From: Jeotgalicoccus sp052093725
GTDB taxonomy: Bacteria > Bacillota > Bacilli > Staphylococcales > Salinicoccaceae
Reading direction: 5' to 3'
Length of the DNA stretch: 64,000 bases
Assembly (NCBI GenBank): GCA_052093725.1
Contig: JBQDHL010000002.1
Span: forward strand, 1-64,000
This document shows positions 1 to 7,937 of this stretch, piece after piece; position 1 is the first letter of the stretch, and every line of letters begins with the position of its first letter. Under the pieces are notes generated by a model that was not told the DNA's origin, made no database searches, and worked only from the letters and a program-made list of their open reading frames with translations. The position numbers and the translations under genes were made by a program.

Positions 1-21
1 CCTTTAATAAAATAGCTTAGT

Positions 22-43
22 CAAAAAGTTCAACTTTTTGGGT
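22..43 (-). terminator. weak hairpin after first binding-protein gene
   Basis: A short inverted repeat (AAAAAG, 5-base loop, CTTTTT) lies 36 bases past the stop of the binding-protein gene at 79-1761. It could act as a weak terminator on the minus strand, but the stem is pure A/T apart from one G:C pair. Confidence 0.3.
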
Positions 44-78
44 TCACTACAAAATATGCCGGGTTCTAATGTATTTTA

Positions 79-1761
79 CTATTCTTCAATTGTTACCTGA
101 TCCACATGGTAAATACCCTGTGCGTCAACCGAGAAACCTTTAACATTGCTGCTTAAGCCTGTTAAGTAGTTCTGGTGATGAATGTACGCCATAGGCGCTG
201 ATTTAACCAGTTGTTCCTGAAGTTCTGAGTAAATTTTAAGTCGTTCTTCTTCATCAGTTTCCTGACGTCCTGCTTCAAGTAATTCGTCTACTTTATCGTC
301 TGATAAGAATGAACGGTTACCCGGGTCACCATGCATTGATGAGTGGAATAACGGATAAGTTCCGTAGTCCGCGTCACCCGTTACAGTTGACCAGCCAAGG
401 ATAAACATGTCGTGGTTACCAGCTGCTGTTTCTTCTAAGTACGCGCCCCACTCCATTTGTTCAACTGTAAGGTTGATACCGATGTCTTTAAGTGATTCTT
501 GTAAGTAGATTGCAGTGTTAACACGTTCTGGTGAGTCGTTAGTCAGAATTGACAGATCAAATCCGTCTTCATAACCCGCTTCTGCCATTAATTCTTTTGC
601 ACGGTCAAGGTCATAGCTGATACCTTCAACGTTTTCATCGTAACCGAATACTCCTGGAGCAAGTGGTCCATTTGCTGGAATACCTACGCCGTCGTAAACA
701 CCGTTAATGATTTCTTCACGGTCGATTGCATAAGAAATTGCCTGACGAACTTTTTCATCGTTTAATGGTTCTTTTTCAGTATTGTAACCAACGTAAGAAA
801 GTGACATTGACTCTGTTTCGTCAAGTTCAGTATTTTCATCGTTTGCAATGCGGTCTGCGTTGCTTGATTCAACTGCACCAGCAATATGCGAGTCACCTGA
901 TCCAATTTCAGCAATACGTGCTGCTGTTTCAGGAACTACTTTAAATGTTACTGTGTCCAGTGTTGCAGCTTCACCGAAGTAATCGTCGTTGCGCTCAAGT
1001 ACAACTTTTTCACCTGGTGTGCGTTCCTGTAATTTGAATACGCCTGTCCCTACAGGGTTAGCAGTAACGTACTGTCCAAGTTCAGATGAAATTGCATCCT
1101 GAACTTCTTCAGCTTCGCCGCTGTCGCGTAATTCATAATACTCTTCTGCAGTCATATCTTCACCAGCAGCATCAAGTGCTTCCTGGTAATCAGTATCGAT
1201 AACATCTTTACTGATCATACCGCCGCCATCATGCGCAAGGTGTGCAAGTAATGGAGCAAACGGATATTCAGTCGTAATTTCAACTGTGTACTCATCTACA
1301 GCTTCAACATCAGTAATCATTTCGTATAAGAACATACGAGGTGATGCTAAAGCCGGGTCAAGTACGCGGTTAAGGTTCGCAACAACAGCTTCCGCATTGA
1401 AAGGCGTGCCGTCATGGAAAGTAACATCGTCACGGAGAGTAAAGCTCCATGTTGTGTCATCTACAGGTTCCCATTCAGTCGCAAGACCGGGTTCCACTTC
1501 CATATCTTCATTCAGGATAGTCAGTCCATTGTATAAGTTGTAACGTACGTTTGATGATGGTACATCGTTATTACCGTGCGGGTCCATTGATACGATGTCA
1601 CTCATTTCTGAGATAACAAGGTCCTGACCGCTGGCCGGTGTACCTTCTGCTGCTCCGTCTTCCCCTTCAGGCTCAACGTCGCTGTCGCTTGTACAAGCTG
1701 CCAGTACTAATGTGAACATCAGCACTAAACTTAAAGTAAGCAGTTGTTTAAGGCTCTTCAT
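79..1761 (-). CDS. ABC transporter substrate-binding lipoprotein, family 5 (peptide/glutathione type)
   Basis: Extracellular solute-binding lipoprotein (SBP_bac_5) expected to capture peptides or glutathione-like solutes for a Dpp/Opp/Gsi-type importer. A signal peptide ends in the lipobox LAAC with the lipidated Cys at residue 23, followed by an acidic linker. Family hallmarks include SMDPHGNNDVPSS near the N terminus, FHDGTPFNAEAV, and DEKVRQAISYAIDR in the second half. At 560 residues it is typical of the family but has an extra acidic stretch after MISKDVI (DYQEALDAA through EEYYELRDSG) that is shared with the three other copies in this window. It is transcribed alone, with a cre-like site and a good promoter upstream. 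Closest named relative by motif is GsiB; the true substrate is not visible in the sequence. Confidence 0.93.
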   Translation of the reverse strand: MKSLKQLLTLSLVLMFTLVLAACTSDSDVEPEGEDGAAEGTPASGQDLVISEMSDIVSMDPHGNNDVPSSNVRYNLYNGLTILNEDMEVEPGLATEWEPVDDTTWSFTLRDDVTFHDGTPFNAEAVVANLNRVLDPALASPRMFLYEMITDVEAVDEYTVEITTEYPFAPLLAHLAHDGGGMISKDVIDTDYQEALDAAGEDMTAEEYYELRDSGEAEEVQDAISSELGQYVTANPVGTGVFKLQERTPGEKVVLERNDDYFGEAATLDTVTFKVVPETAARIAEIGSGDSHIAGAVESSNADRIANDENTELDETESMSLSYVGYNTEKEPLNDEKVRQAISYAIDREEIINGVYDGVGIPANGPLAPGVFGYDENVEGISYDLDRAKELMAEAGYEDGFDLSILTNDSPERVNTAIYLQESLKDIGINLTVEQMEWGAYLEETAAGNHDMFILGWSTVTGDADYGTYPLFHSSMHGDPGNRSFLSDDKVDELLEAGRQETDEEERLKIYSELQEQLVKSAPMAYIHHQNYLTGLSSNVKGFSVDAQGIYHVDQVTIEE

Positions 1762-1787
1762 TATGTATTTCCCCCTAAATTAATTTT

Positions 1788-1819
1788 AAATTTTAGAACT
1801 ATTTAGAATTCTAAAATTT
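1788..1819. promoter_or_regulatory. perfect inverted repeat in 5' leader, candidate operator
   Basis: AAATTTTAGAA and TTCTAAAATTT form perfect 11-base arms 10 bases apart, just downstream of the predicted promoter and upstream of the ribosome binding site. It could be an operator (arm centres 21 bases apart) or a leader hairpin. No matching regulator is identified. Confidence 0.4.
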
Positions 1820-1829
1820 CACTCTTATA

Positions 1830-1858
1830 ATATTACCGTATAACAATTTTTCTTACAA
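1830..1858 (-). promoter_or_regulatory. sigma-A promoter of first binding-protein gene
   Basis: On the minus strand a TTGTAA box and a TAATAT box are separated by 17 bases, about 70 bases upstream of the start codon. The cre-like site at 1951-1964 lies about 90 bases further upstream. Confidence 0.5.
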
Positions 1859-1950
1859 GGTTGAATTTTGAAAATATTAACAATGAAATAATTTGCTGTT
1901 ATTTCTTCAAATTCCAACTCTCCATCACTATAGCATTACCTTTATTCAAA

Positions 1951-1964
1951 ATAAAGCGCTTTCA
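1951..1964. promoter_or_regulatory. CcpA cre-like site
   Basis: ATAAAGCGCTTTCA matches the palindromic cre consensus (WGNWARCGYTTWCA) at 13 of 14 positions. It suggests carbon catabolite control of the downstream binding-protein gene, although it is nearly 200 bases from the start codon. Confidence 0.5.
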
Positions 1965-2007
1965 ATAAATTTTTATAAGTTCATGCATAATTGAAATAAT
2001 TAAAAGT

Positions 2008-2043
2008 ATGCAGCCATGACATTTCAAATTGTCATGGCTGCAT
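2008..2043 (-). terminator. terminator of the decayed binding-protein gene
   Basis: A perfect 13-bp stem (ATGCAGCCATGAC / GTCATGGCTGCAT) with a 10-base loop follows the stop of the relic gene at 2060 and is followed by a short T-rich tract on the minus strand. It looks like the original terminator of the relic's ancestor. Confidence 0.7.
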
Positions 2044-2059
2044 AGTGAAATTTTTATAT

Positions 2060-2305
2060 TTATTCCTCTTCGATATATGTCTCGCTGAAGTCCAGCATAT
2101 TGAAACCGTTAGCTTTAAACTCATGCACGTTGTCATTATGTGCATTTAAATATTCTCCGGGACGGACAGGCTGCGGAGTACCTTGCGGCTTTGACATGGT
2201 AATCCGAAAGGTCCCGGAGTACCTCGCGGCTTTGACATGGTAATCCGAATGGTCCCGGAGTACCTCGCGGCTTTGACATGGTAATCCACCCGCCGCAAAT
2301 ACCAA
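2060..2305 (-). pseudogene. C-terminal relic of a fifth ABC substrate-binding protein
   Basis: The last about 35 codons (VRPGEYLNAHNDNV through SETYIEEE) align in register with the C terminus of the neighbouring binding protein (IRHGENLNAYGNHV through FDFRGTSMQ). Everything upstream that should encode the lipoprotein body is missing and is replaced by 41-bp tandem repeats read in shifting frames. The remnant keeps a terminator at 2008-2043. There is no lipobox, and the open frame begins immediately beside the terminator of the upstream gene, so this is a deletion remnant rather than a functional gene. The nominal 81-residue frame is open only by chance. Confidence 0.75.
2174..2287. repeat. 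41-bp tandem repeat, 2.8 copies
   Basis: Two full units (2174-2214, 2215-2255) and a 32-base partial third (2256-2287) begin CGGAGTACCT and contain GCGGCTTTGACATGG. Units differ at only two positions over the full length (T/C at unit base 11, A/T near base 36). The unit is richer in G+C than its surroundings and is not a multiple of three. It fills the gap where the body of the relic binding-protein gene should be. Confidence 0.9.
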
Positions 2306-2348
2306 AAAACCACCCGCAAACCTTAATAATAAGATTTACGGGCGGTTT
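2304..2348 (-). terminator. terminator of second binding-protein gene
   Basis: On the minus strand AACCGCCCG pairs with CGGGTGGTT (one G:T pair) and is followed by a run of six T. It lies 20 bases past the stop at 2367. Confidence 0.8.
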
Positions 2349-2366
2349 ATCTTGTTAATTATTCAG

Positions 2367-4040
2367 TTATTGCATTGAAGTTCCTCTAAAGTCGAAGATG
2401 TTGTATGCATCCCCTTCGAATCCTTCAACATGATTGCCGTATGCGTTTAAGTTTTCACCGTGGCGGATGAATATTGCCGGTGCTTCGTCTACTAAGAGTT
2501 GCTGAGCGTCCATGTAAAGCTGTTCGCGTTCGCTCTCTTCAGTCGACTGACGTGCTTCGTCTAAAATACTGTCAAGTTCAGGGTTGTTGTAGAATGAACG
2601 GTTACCAGTGTCACCGATATTATCGCTGTGGAATAATGGTGCGATTCCGTTATCCGGGTCACCTGTTGAGTTGCTCCAGCCAAGGATGAACATATCGTGT
2701 TCCCCTGCACCAGTCGCTGCCAGGTACGCACCCCACTCAACTTGTTCAACGTTTACTTTAATTCCGAGTTTGCTTAATGATTCCTGAAGCCATAGTGCAA
2801 CGTCGACACGTTCAGGGTTATCATCGTTAACCATTAAGTTGATTGTTAAATCTTCAACGCCTGCTTCATCAAGCAGTTCCTGTGCACGTTCCATATTATA
2901 GTCTAATCCTTCAAGGTCTTCAGAATAGCCAAGTACTCCTGGTGCAAGCGGTGCTTCTGCCGGTGTACCTGAACCATTGTAAACTCCGTCAAGTACAGCT
3001 TCACTGTCAAATGCATGAGTGATTGCCTGACGTACTTTCGGATCATTGAATGGTTCTTTTTCAGTATTGAAACCGATGTAGTCTATTGATACTGAGTCGT
3101 TGCGTGACAGTGTTACGTCTTCGTTGCTGTCAACACGTTCAATATTACTTGAAAGTGTTGCAAGAATTGCGTCTGATGAACCTGACTCCAGCTCAGCAAT
3201 ACGTGAACCCGGTTCCGATACTACTTTGAAGTTTACACCGTCAAGCAGTGCAGTATCTCCCCAGTACTCATCGTTACGTACTACAGAAGTCTGTTCACCG
3301 GGGCTTCTCGAATCAAACTTAAAGTAGTTTGTTCCAACCGGTTCAGATTCAACAAGCTGGCCGACAAATGAACTGATTTCATTCGCTACAGCTTCGTGTT
3401 CGCTGCCACCTTCAGCGCGCAGTTCGTAATACTCTTCAAGCGATAAATCGCTCTCTGCCTCATCAAGTGCCTTCTGGTAATCAGCATCGATTAAATCTTT
3501 ACTGATCATTTTACCTGCACCATGCGTTAAGTTGTTCGCAAGTGGTGCGAATGGATACTCAGTTACAAGTTCGATATTGTAATCATCGATAATGTTAACT
3601 TCAGTTACCATGTCTAAAAGGAATGAACGCGGTGAAGCTTTCGCTACATCTTTCACACGTTCGATATTCGCTTTAACTACCTCAGCATTAAATTCACTGC
3701 CATCATGGAAAGTAACTCCTTCTCGGAGTTTAAATTTCCATGTTGTATCGTCAACCTGTTCGTACTCTTCAGCTAAAACAGGAACGATTTCAAAATTCTC
3801 ATCCTGCTTTAACAGCGGCTCATAAATTGTATCGCGGATTTGTTCAGACGGCACATCGTTACTGCCGTGCGGGTCCATCGATACCGCATCACTAGGTATT
3901 GCCAATGTCAGAGTGCCGCCTTCCTGAGCTGCAGCCTCTTCACCTTCTGTCGCTTCCTCTTCCACGTTACTGTCATCAGTACATGCTGCGAGAATAAGTA
4001 TAAATACACCGAGTAATGCGATAAAACTAAACTTCTTCAT
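2367..4040 (-). CDS. ABC transporter substrate-binding lipoprotein, family 5 (peptide/glutathione type)
   Basis: Second SBP_bac_5 lipoprotein, 557 residues. The lipobox LAAC places the lipidated Cys at residue 20, followed by an E/A-rich linker. Recognisable family segments are SMDPHGSNDVPSEQ, FHDGSEFNAEVVKANIERV, NDPKVRQAITHAFD and GWSNSTGDPDNG, the last resembling the GsiB family. It has the same acidic insert after MISKDLI as its paralogues. It is monocistronic with its own promoter (4093-4121), an upstream cre-like site and a strong terminator. No permease or ATPase gene is adjacent, so it probably shares the permease-ATPase set at 14.7-18.6 kb. Confidence 0.93.
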   Translation of the reverse strand: MKKFSFIALLGVFILILAACTDDSNVEEEATEGEEAAAQEGGTLTLAIPSDAVSMDPHGSNDVPSEQIRDTIYEPLLKQDENFEIVPVLAEEYEQVDDTTWKFKLREGVTFHDGSEFNAEVVKANIERVKDVAKASPRSFLLDMVTEVNIIDDYNIELVTEYPFAPLANNLTHGAGKMISKDLIDADYQKALDEAESDLSLEEYYELRAEGGSEHEAVANEISSFVGQLVESEPVGTNYFKFDSRSPGEQTSVVRNDEYWGDTALLDGVNFKVVSEPGSRIAELESGSSDAILATLSSNIERVDSNEDVTLSRNDSVSIDYIGFNTEKEPFNDPKVRQAITHAFDSEAVLDGVYNGSGTPAEAPLAPGVLGYSEDLEGLDYNMERAQELLDEAGVEDLTINLMVNDDNPERVDVALWLQESLSKLGIKVNVEQVEWGAYLAATGAGEHDMFILGWSNSTGDPDNGIAPLFHSDNIGDTGNRSFYNNPELDSILDEARQSTEESEREQLYMDAQQLLVDEAPAIFIRHGENLNAYGNHVEGFEGDAYNIFDFRGTSMQ

Positions 4041-4092
4041 TTGATTCCCCCCAATTCCAAGAAGCTTAAAATAACTTCTTATAATATTCAGA

Positions 4093-4121
4093 ATTTTACA
4101 CTAAAAATTAAAATTGTACAA
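4093..4121 (-). promoter_or_regulatory. sigma-A promoter of second binding-protein gene
   Basis: On the minus strand a TTGTAC box and TAAAAT box are spaced by 17 bases, about 50 bases upstream of the start codon. Confidence 0.5.
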
Positions 4122-4147
4122 CTATCATTTCAGAAAAATCTAATTAT

Positions 4148-4161
4148 TGTATACGCTTACT
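4148..4161. promoter_or_regulatory. CcpA cre-like site, degenerate
   Basis: TGTATACGCTTACT matches 12 of 14 positions of the cre consensus and sits about 27 bases upstream of the -35 box of the second binding-protein gene. Weaker than the other cre sites in the window. Confidence 0.35.
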
Positions 4162-4219
4162 TATATCCGCATGAATAAGTATTAAAAGTTCATATAAATA
4201 GTTTATTCGGTTCCTTATA

Positions 4220-4266
4220 AAAACGTCCCTGAAGTTGAACATCTTGTCCAGCTCCAGGGGCGTTTC
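4220..4266 (-). terminator. terminator of the TRAP transporter operon
   Basis: On the minus strand AAACGCCCCTG pairs with CAGGGACGTTT across a long loop and is followed by a T run, 19 bases past the TRAP permease stop codon. Confidence 0.75.
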
Positions 4267-4284
4267 AAATCTTATCAATTTAAT

Positions 4285-6279
4285 TTACTGCAGTGCCGCG
4301 GTTGTTTCTTTTTTCCATTTCGTGTAATTTAATATGAAAATTAAAATTGCCAACCCTAGACCAATAATATCTGTATATCCTTCCGGCACGACCAGCAGTA
4401 CTGCTGAGGCGATCAGAACTACTCTGAAGAATGGATTAATGTGTGTTTTGAAGAATCCTTCCAGCCCTGCTGCGAGTGCTATCAGCCCAATGGTCGTACT
4501 GGCGACGACTATGCCGACATCTATAAAGCTTGCAAGCGGATATTCTCTCGCATTCGTCATCAGACCCTCGACATCTACTAACAGCATTGCCGGTTCATAG
4601 ATGAAGATAAACGGAATTAAAAATCCTGCGAGCGACAGTTTCAGTGCCTGGAATCCGGTCTTCATCGGATCTCCATCGGCAATTCCCGCACCGGCGAATG
4701 CCGCAAGGGCAACCGGTGGTGTCACGTTTGCGAATATACCAAAGTAGAATACAAACATGTGTGCTAACAGAATCGGCACTCCGAATTCAGCAAGTGCCGG
4801 CGCTGCCATAGTTGCAGTAATGATGTATGCCGGAATTGATGGCAGACCCATGCCAAGCACCATTGACGCAATCATCGTAAAGAACAATGTCAGGAATAGT
4901 GAACCTGCACCTAAACCTGCAATTGCAGAAGTCATAATTGCACCGAAGCTCGTTAATGATACAACTCCGATAATAATTCCGACTACCGCACAGGCGATCA
5001 TTACTGACAATGCCTGCTGTGCACCAAGCGCAAGTCCGTCAAAAATATCTCTCAGTGACATGCGTGTTGTTTTTCTTAATGATGCAACAATAATTGTCAG
5101 GAAAATAGTATATATTGCTGCTCTCGGTATTGGCATGTTCATAAATAACATGACCACTAAACCGATTAGCGGGATAAGCAGATGTCCACGTTCCTTCATT
5201 ACTTCTTTAATTCTTGGTAAATCTGCTTTTGGAACACCCATCAGATTCTCTTTGCCCGCTCTGTAATGCACCTGCATAATGACGGCAAAGTAATACAAGA
5301 GAGCCGGGAACATCGCAGCAAGCGCGATAGTACCATAATTTATACCGGTAGTTTCCGCCATAATAAATGCACTGGCACCCATAATCGGCGGCAGAATCTG
5401 TCCACCGACCGAGGCACTGGCTTCAACCGCACCGGCGAAGTTTTTATGGTAACCGACTTTTTTCATTAATGGTATCGTAAATGCGCCTGTACTTACTACG
5501 TTTGCTACTGCTGCACCGTTAATACTTCCCATAAATCCACTTGAAACAACGGCAACTTTAGCCGGTCCACCGCGCTGAGCACCGGCGATAGCAAGTGCCA
5601 GATCGTTAAAGAACTGACCCATTCCTGATTTTTGTAGGAATGCTCCAAACAAAATAAACAGGAAGATAAAGTTAACAGATGCACCGATGGCTGTTGAATA
5701 CAGCCCTTCAGTTTTCAAATACAGCTGTCCGAATATATCTCCTAAATCAAAAGGACGAGTCAGCATCATATTCGGTAAAAAATCCATATGACTGAAGAAC
5801 GGATAGGCGAGGAACACGAGTGCCAGTATCGGCAGTATCCAGCCCGTTACACGGCGTGCCGCTTCAAGTATTAACAGCACCGTCACGATTGCCATAATAA
5901 TATCGATGTTATTCGGAATACCTCCGCGTTCAGTAACAATTTCCTGGTACTCAATTAATATGTAGCCGGCTGTAAATAAACTTGCTGCTGCCAGAACCCA
6001 GTCTAAAATCGGCAGTTTCGAACGATCCTGCTTTTTGAACATCGGGTAAAGCATATAAACCAATGCCAGACCGACTGCTACGTGAATTGAACGCTGCTGT
6101 AATGCAGGCATCGGATTAAACACCATATATAAATGGAACAGCGAGTAAAGTACCGCAACGATTGTTACAATCCAAAACGTACTTTTGCTGCTGAATTTCC
6201 GTGTTCTTGCATCTTTATCATATTTCTCCTGAACTGCCTGAGTGTCCGGCGCAACTGCCGGTTCTGTATGCTCTTTCAT
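4285..6279 (-). CDS. TRAP transporter fused permease (4TM/12TM, TAXI type)
   Basis: Integral membrane subunit of a tripartite ATP-independent periplasmic-type transporter, driving sodium- or proton-coupled uptake of a solute delivered by a TAXI binding protein. At 664 residues it is the fused form in which the small DctQ-like and large DctM-like subunits are one chain. Typical segments are LILEAARRV near residue 140, the glycine-rich SGFMGSINGAAVANV motif of the large subunit, and EASASVGGQILPPIMGASAF. It is the last gene of an operon with the TAXI lipoprotein and a DUF1850 protein, starting one base after the DUF1850 stop codon; the G-rich end of that gene provides its ribosome binding site. 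Substrate unknown; C4-dicarboxylates or glutamate are common for the family. Confidence 0.95.
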   Translation of the reverse strand: MKEHTEPAVAPDTQAVQEKYDKDARTRKFSSKSTFWIVTIVAVLYSLFHLYMVFNPMPALQQRSIHVAVGLALVYMLYPMFKKQDRSKLPILDWVLAAASLFTAGYILIEYQEIVTERGGIPNNIDIIMAIVTVLLILEAARRVTGWILPILALVFLAYPFFSHMDFLPNMMLTRPFDLGDIFGQLYLKTEGLYSTAIGASVNFIFLFILFGAFLQKSGMGQFFNDLALAIAGAQRGGPAKVAVVSSGFMGSINGAAVANVVSTGAFTIPLMKKVGYHKNFAGAVEASASVGGQILPPIMGASAFIMAETTGINYGTIALAAMFPALLYYFAVIMQVHYRAGKENLMGVPKADLPRIKEVMKERGHLLIPLIGLVVMLFMNMPIPRAAIYTIFLTIIVASLRKTTRMSLRDIFDGLALGAQQALSVMIACAVVGIIIGVVSLTSFGAIMTSAIAGLGAGSLFLTLFFTMIASMVLGMGLPSIPAYIITATMAAPALAEFGVPILLAHMFVFYFGIFANVTPPVALAAFAGAGIADGDPMKTGFQALKLSLAGFLIPFIFIYEPAMLLVDVEGLMTNAREYPLASFIDVGIVVASTTIGLIALAAGLEGFFKTHINPFFRVVLIASAVLLVVPEGYTDIIGLGLAILIFILNYTKWKKETTAALQ

Positions 6280-6280
6280 A

Positions 6281-6754
6281 TTAACCCCCCGTTAACTCCT
6301 TTAATAATGATATGTATTCTACTTTAATTTCCACTGCAGTATACGGCTCGTAGAGCTCATAAAGTAAAATCTCTTTATCCTGCTGCACAATTTTCGTTTC
6401 AACATTATCCGACACATTCAGGTAAATATTCCGATACTCGTCGTTTATCGTGTACTTCACGAAACCATCCGCTGTCATTTCAACCGGCTTATCCGAATCA
6501 CTCGGCACACCTGCGCCAAACGTTTTAAAATGCGACTCCGTTAAGATAAAACTCTCATTTTCAATATCGTATACTTCAAACCATTCTTCTTTTTCAATAG
6601 AGTGAATCCAGTGAATTTCAAAAGTTTCAGGCGGAAGATAAAGATCTTCACCTGACTCTGAATCTATTACAATCTTTTTTTGCGGTACCAGAAAGATGAA
6701 AAGGAGCACAACGAGCATGCTCCCCATAATCATCCATTTAATTTTACTGTTCAT
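6281..6754 (-). CDS. DUF1850 domain-containing protein
   Basis: Small protein of 157 residues with an N-terminal membrane segment (MIMGSMLVVLLFIFLV) and a beta-rich extracytoplasmic part containing the DUF1850 signature IHWIHSIEKEEW and a conserved FGAGVPS stretch. DUF1850 proteins are commonly encoded between TAXI binding proteins and fused TRAP permeases, as here, so a role as accessory transporter subunit is likely but unproven. An upstream in-frame ATG at 6787 exists, but the ATG at 6754 has GGAG at suitable distance and overlaps the previous gene by 11 bases, so I chose it. Confidence 0.85.
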   Translation of the reverse strand: MNSKIKWMIMGSMLVVLLFIFLVPQKKIVIDSESGEDLYLPPETFEIHWIHSIEKEEWFEVYDIENESFILTESHFKTFGAGVPSDSDKPVEMTADGFVKYTINDEYRNIYLNVSDNVETKIVQQDKEILLYELYEPYTAVEIKVEYISLLKELTGG

Positions 6755-7733
6755 CGTAATACTTTTGAGCTCCCGGGTGAATATCAATTACGGCGCTGTC
6801 CTGTGCCGTTTCAACATTGATATCTCCAGCTGCCTGATGGGCATTGCTTAAAGTATCCAGATTTTCAAACATGTATTTCGTTAAGTTGTAAACGTCATCT
6901 TCACTCATATCCGAACGGACGACGAGCGCGTTCATAATCGCTACAGTCGGCACAGCCTCTTCGTTGTCGTAAGTATCTGCCGGGATTTCGAGTGCTTCAA
7001 AGTAATCTGCATCTTCACTCAACACGTCTACAGCTTCCTGTTCGATTGGGACAATTTTAAGGTCTACAGAGTTTTGTAGCTCCATTACAGATGCGTTAGG
7101 GAGTCCACTTGTCAGAAATGCTGCGTCAAGCTGACCGCCGCGCATTGCTTCAGAAGCTTCCGCGTAACCTAAGTAATCCACTTCGATATCATCGTAAGAC
7201 ATACCGTGAGCTTCCAGTACTGCGCGTGTTGCAATTTCAACACCAGAGTTCTGGTCACCAACTGCAACGCGTTTCCCTGCAAGATCTTCAACACTTTCAA
7301 TGCCCGCACCGTCAGTAGAAATCAGCTGCACGTAGTTCGGGTAAAGTGCTGCAACCTGCTGGATATTATCGATTGGCTCATCGAATGTCTCTTCACCATT
7401 TACAGCCTGAGTTAATGCATCACTCATAACAAATGACATTTCAACTTTTTCTTCCGCCATTAAGTTTAAGTTCTCTGCAGAAGCACCAGTTGTCTGAGTT
7501 CTCGAGTTCACGTCAAACTCTTTGCTGTAACCCTCTGCAAGTGTCGTCGCAATAATATTGTATGGACCTGATGAACCGCCGGTAGCAATAGTCACGATAT
7601 TCGTTTCAAGTGAAGCCGCATCACCGGAAGACTCTTCACTCTCCGCCGCACTTTCATCCCCAGAATCATCGCCGCAGGCCGAAAGTACTAAAGTTGCACC
7701 AAGTAACATTGCTAAATATTTATTAAACTTCAT
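6744..7733 (-). CDS. TAXI family TRAP transporter solute-binding lipoprotein
   Basis: 329-residue extracytoplasmic binding protein of a TRAP transporter. The signal peptide ends LSAC with Cys20, followed by a D/E/S-rich linker. The family-typical start TIATGGSSGPYNIIA, the segment LAGKRVAVGDQNSGVE and the closing IHPGAQKYYDE identify the TAXI (TRAP-associated extracytoplasmic immunogenic) family. First gene of a three-gene operon with DUF1850 and the fused permease. A perfect cre site covers the -35 box of its promoter, predicting strong CcpA repression in the presence of preferred sugars. Confidence 0.95.
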   Translation of the reverse strand: MKFNKYLAMLLGATLVLSACGDDSGDESAAESEESSGDAASLETNIVTIATGGSSGPYNIIATTLAEGYSKEFDVNSRTQTTGASAENLNLMAEEKVEMSFVMSDALTQAVNGEETFDEPIDNIQQVAALYPNYVQLISTDGAGIESVEDLAGKRVAVGDQNSGVEIATRAVLEAHGMSYDDIEVDYLGYAEASEAMRGGQLDAAFLTSGLPNASVMELQNSVDLKIVPIEQEAVDVLSEDADYFEALEIPADTYDNEEAVPTVAIMNALVVRSDMSEDDVYNLTKYMFENLDTLSNAHQAAGDINVETAQDSAVIDIHPGAQKYYDEQ

Positions 7734-7764
7734 AATGTGCCTCCTCTTTATGTAATTAACTAGA

Positions 7765-7793
7765 AGTATACCAGAATTATCCCATTATGAAAA
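7765..7793 (-). promoter_or_regulatory. sigma-A promoter of TAXI-TRAP operon
   Basis: On the minus strand TTTTCA and TATACT are separated by 17 bases, about 30 bases before the start codon. The -35 box is inside the cre site at 7788-7801. Confidence 0.6.
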
Positions 7794-7801
7794 CGCTAAC
7801 T
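7788..7801. promoter_or_regulatory. CcpA cre site, perfect, over the -35 box
   Basis: TGAAAACGCTAACT matches the cre consensus TGWAARCGYTWNCW at all 14 positions. Its overlap with the -35 element of the TRAP operon is the classic arrangement for CcpA repression. Confidence 0.75.
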
Positions 7802-7894
7802 GTTTTAATTTTCAAATAATTGAGTTTATATTGTCACAGTGTAAAACAGCTATGGACAATGCAGCTTTAACAAAGAATATACAATCCACAATCT

Positions 7895-7923
7895 CAAAAA
7901 AAGCGGAGCTCGGGCTCCGCTTC
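7895..7923 (-). terminator. terminator of hydrolase operon
   Basis: AAGCGGAGC and GCTCCGCTT form a 9-bp stem with a 4-base loop, followed on the minus strand by a T run, 15 bases past the hydrolase stop. Confidence 0.9.
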
Positions 7924-7937
7924 TTTAATACCACTAT

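Noticed and set aside
2060..2305. 41-bp tandem repeats as a CRISPR array
   Set aside because: Units are directly abutting with no spacers and no cas genes are present.
4757..5266. 169-residue open frame on the plus strand inside the TRAP permease gene
   Set aside because: It is antisense to a clear transporter gene, lacks a ribosome binding site and has composition typical of antisense membrane-gene frames.
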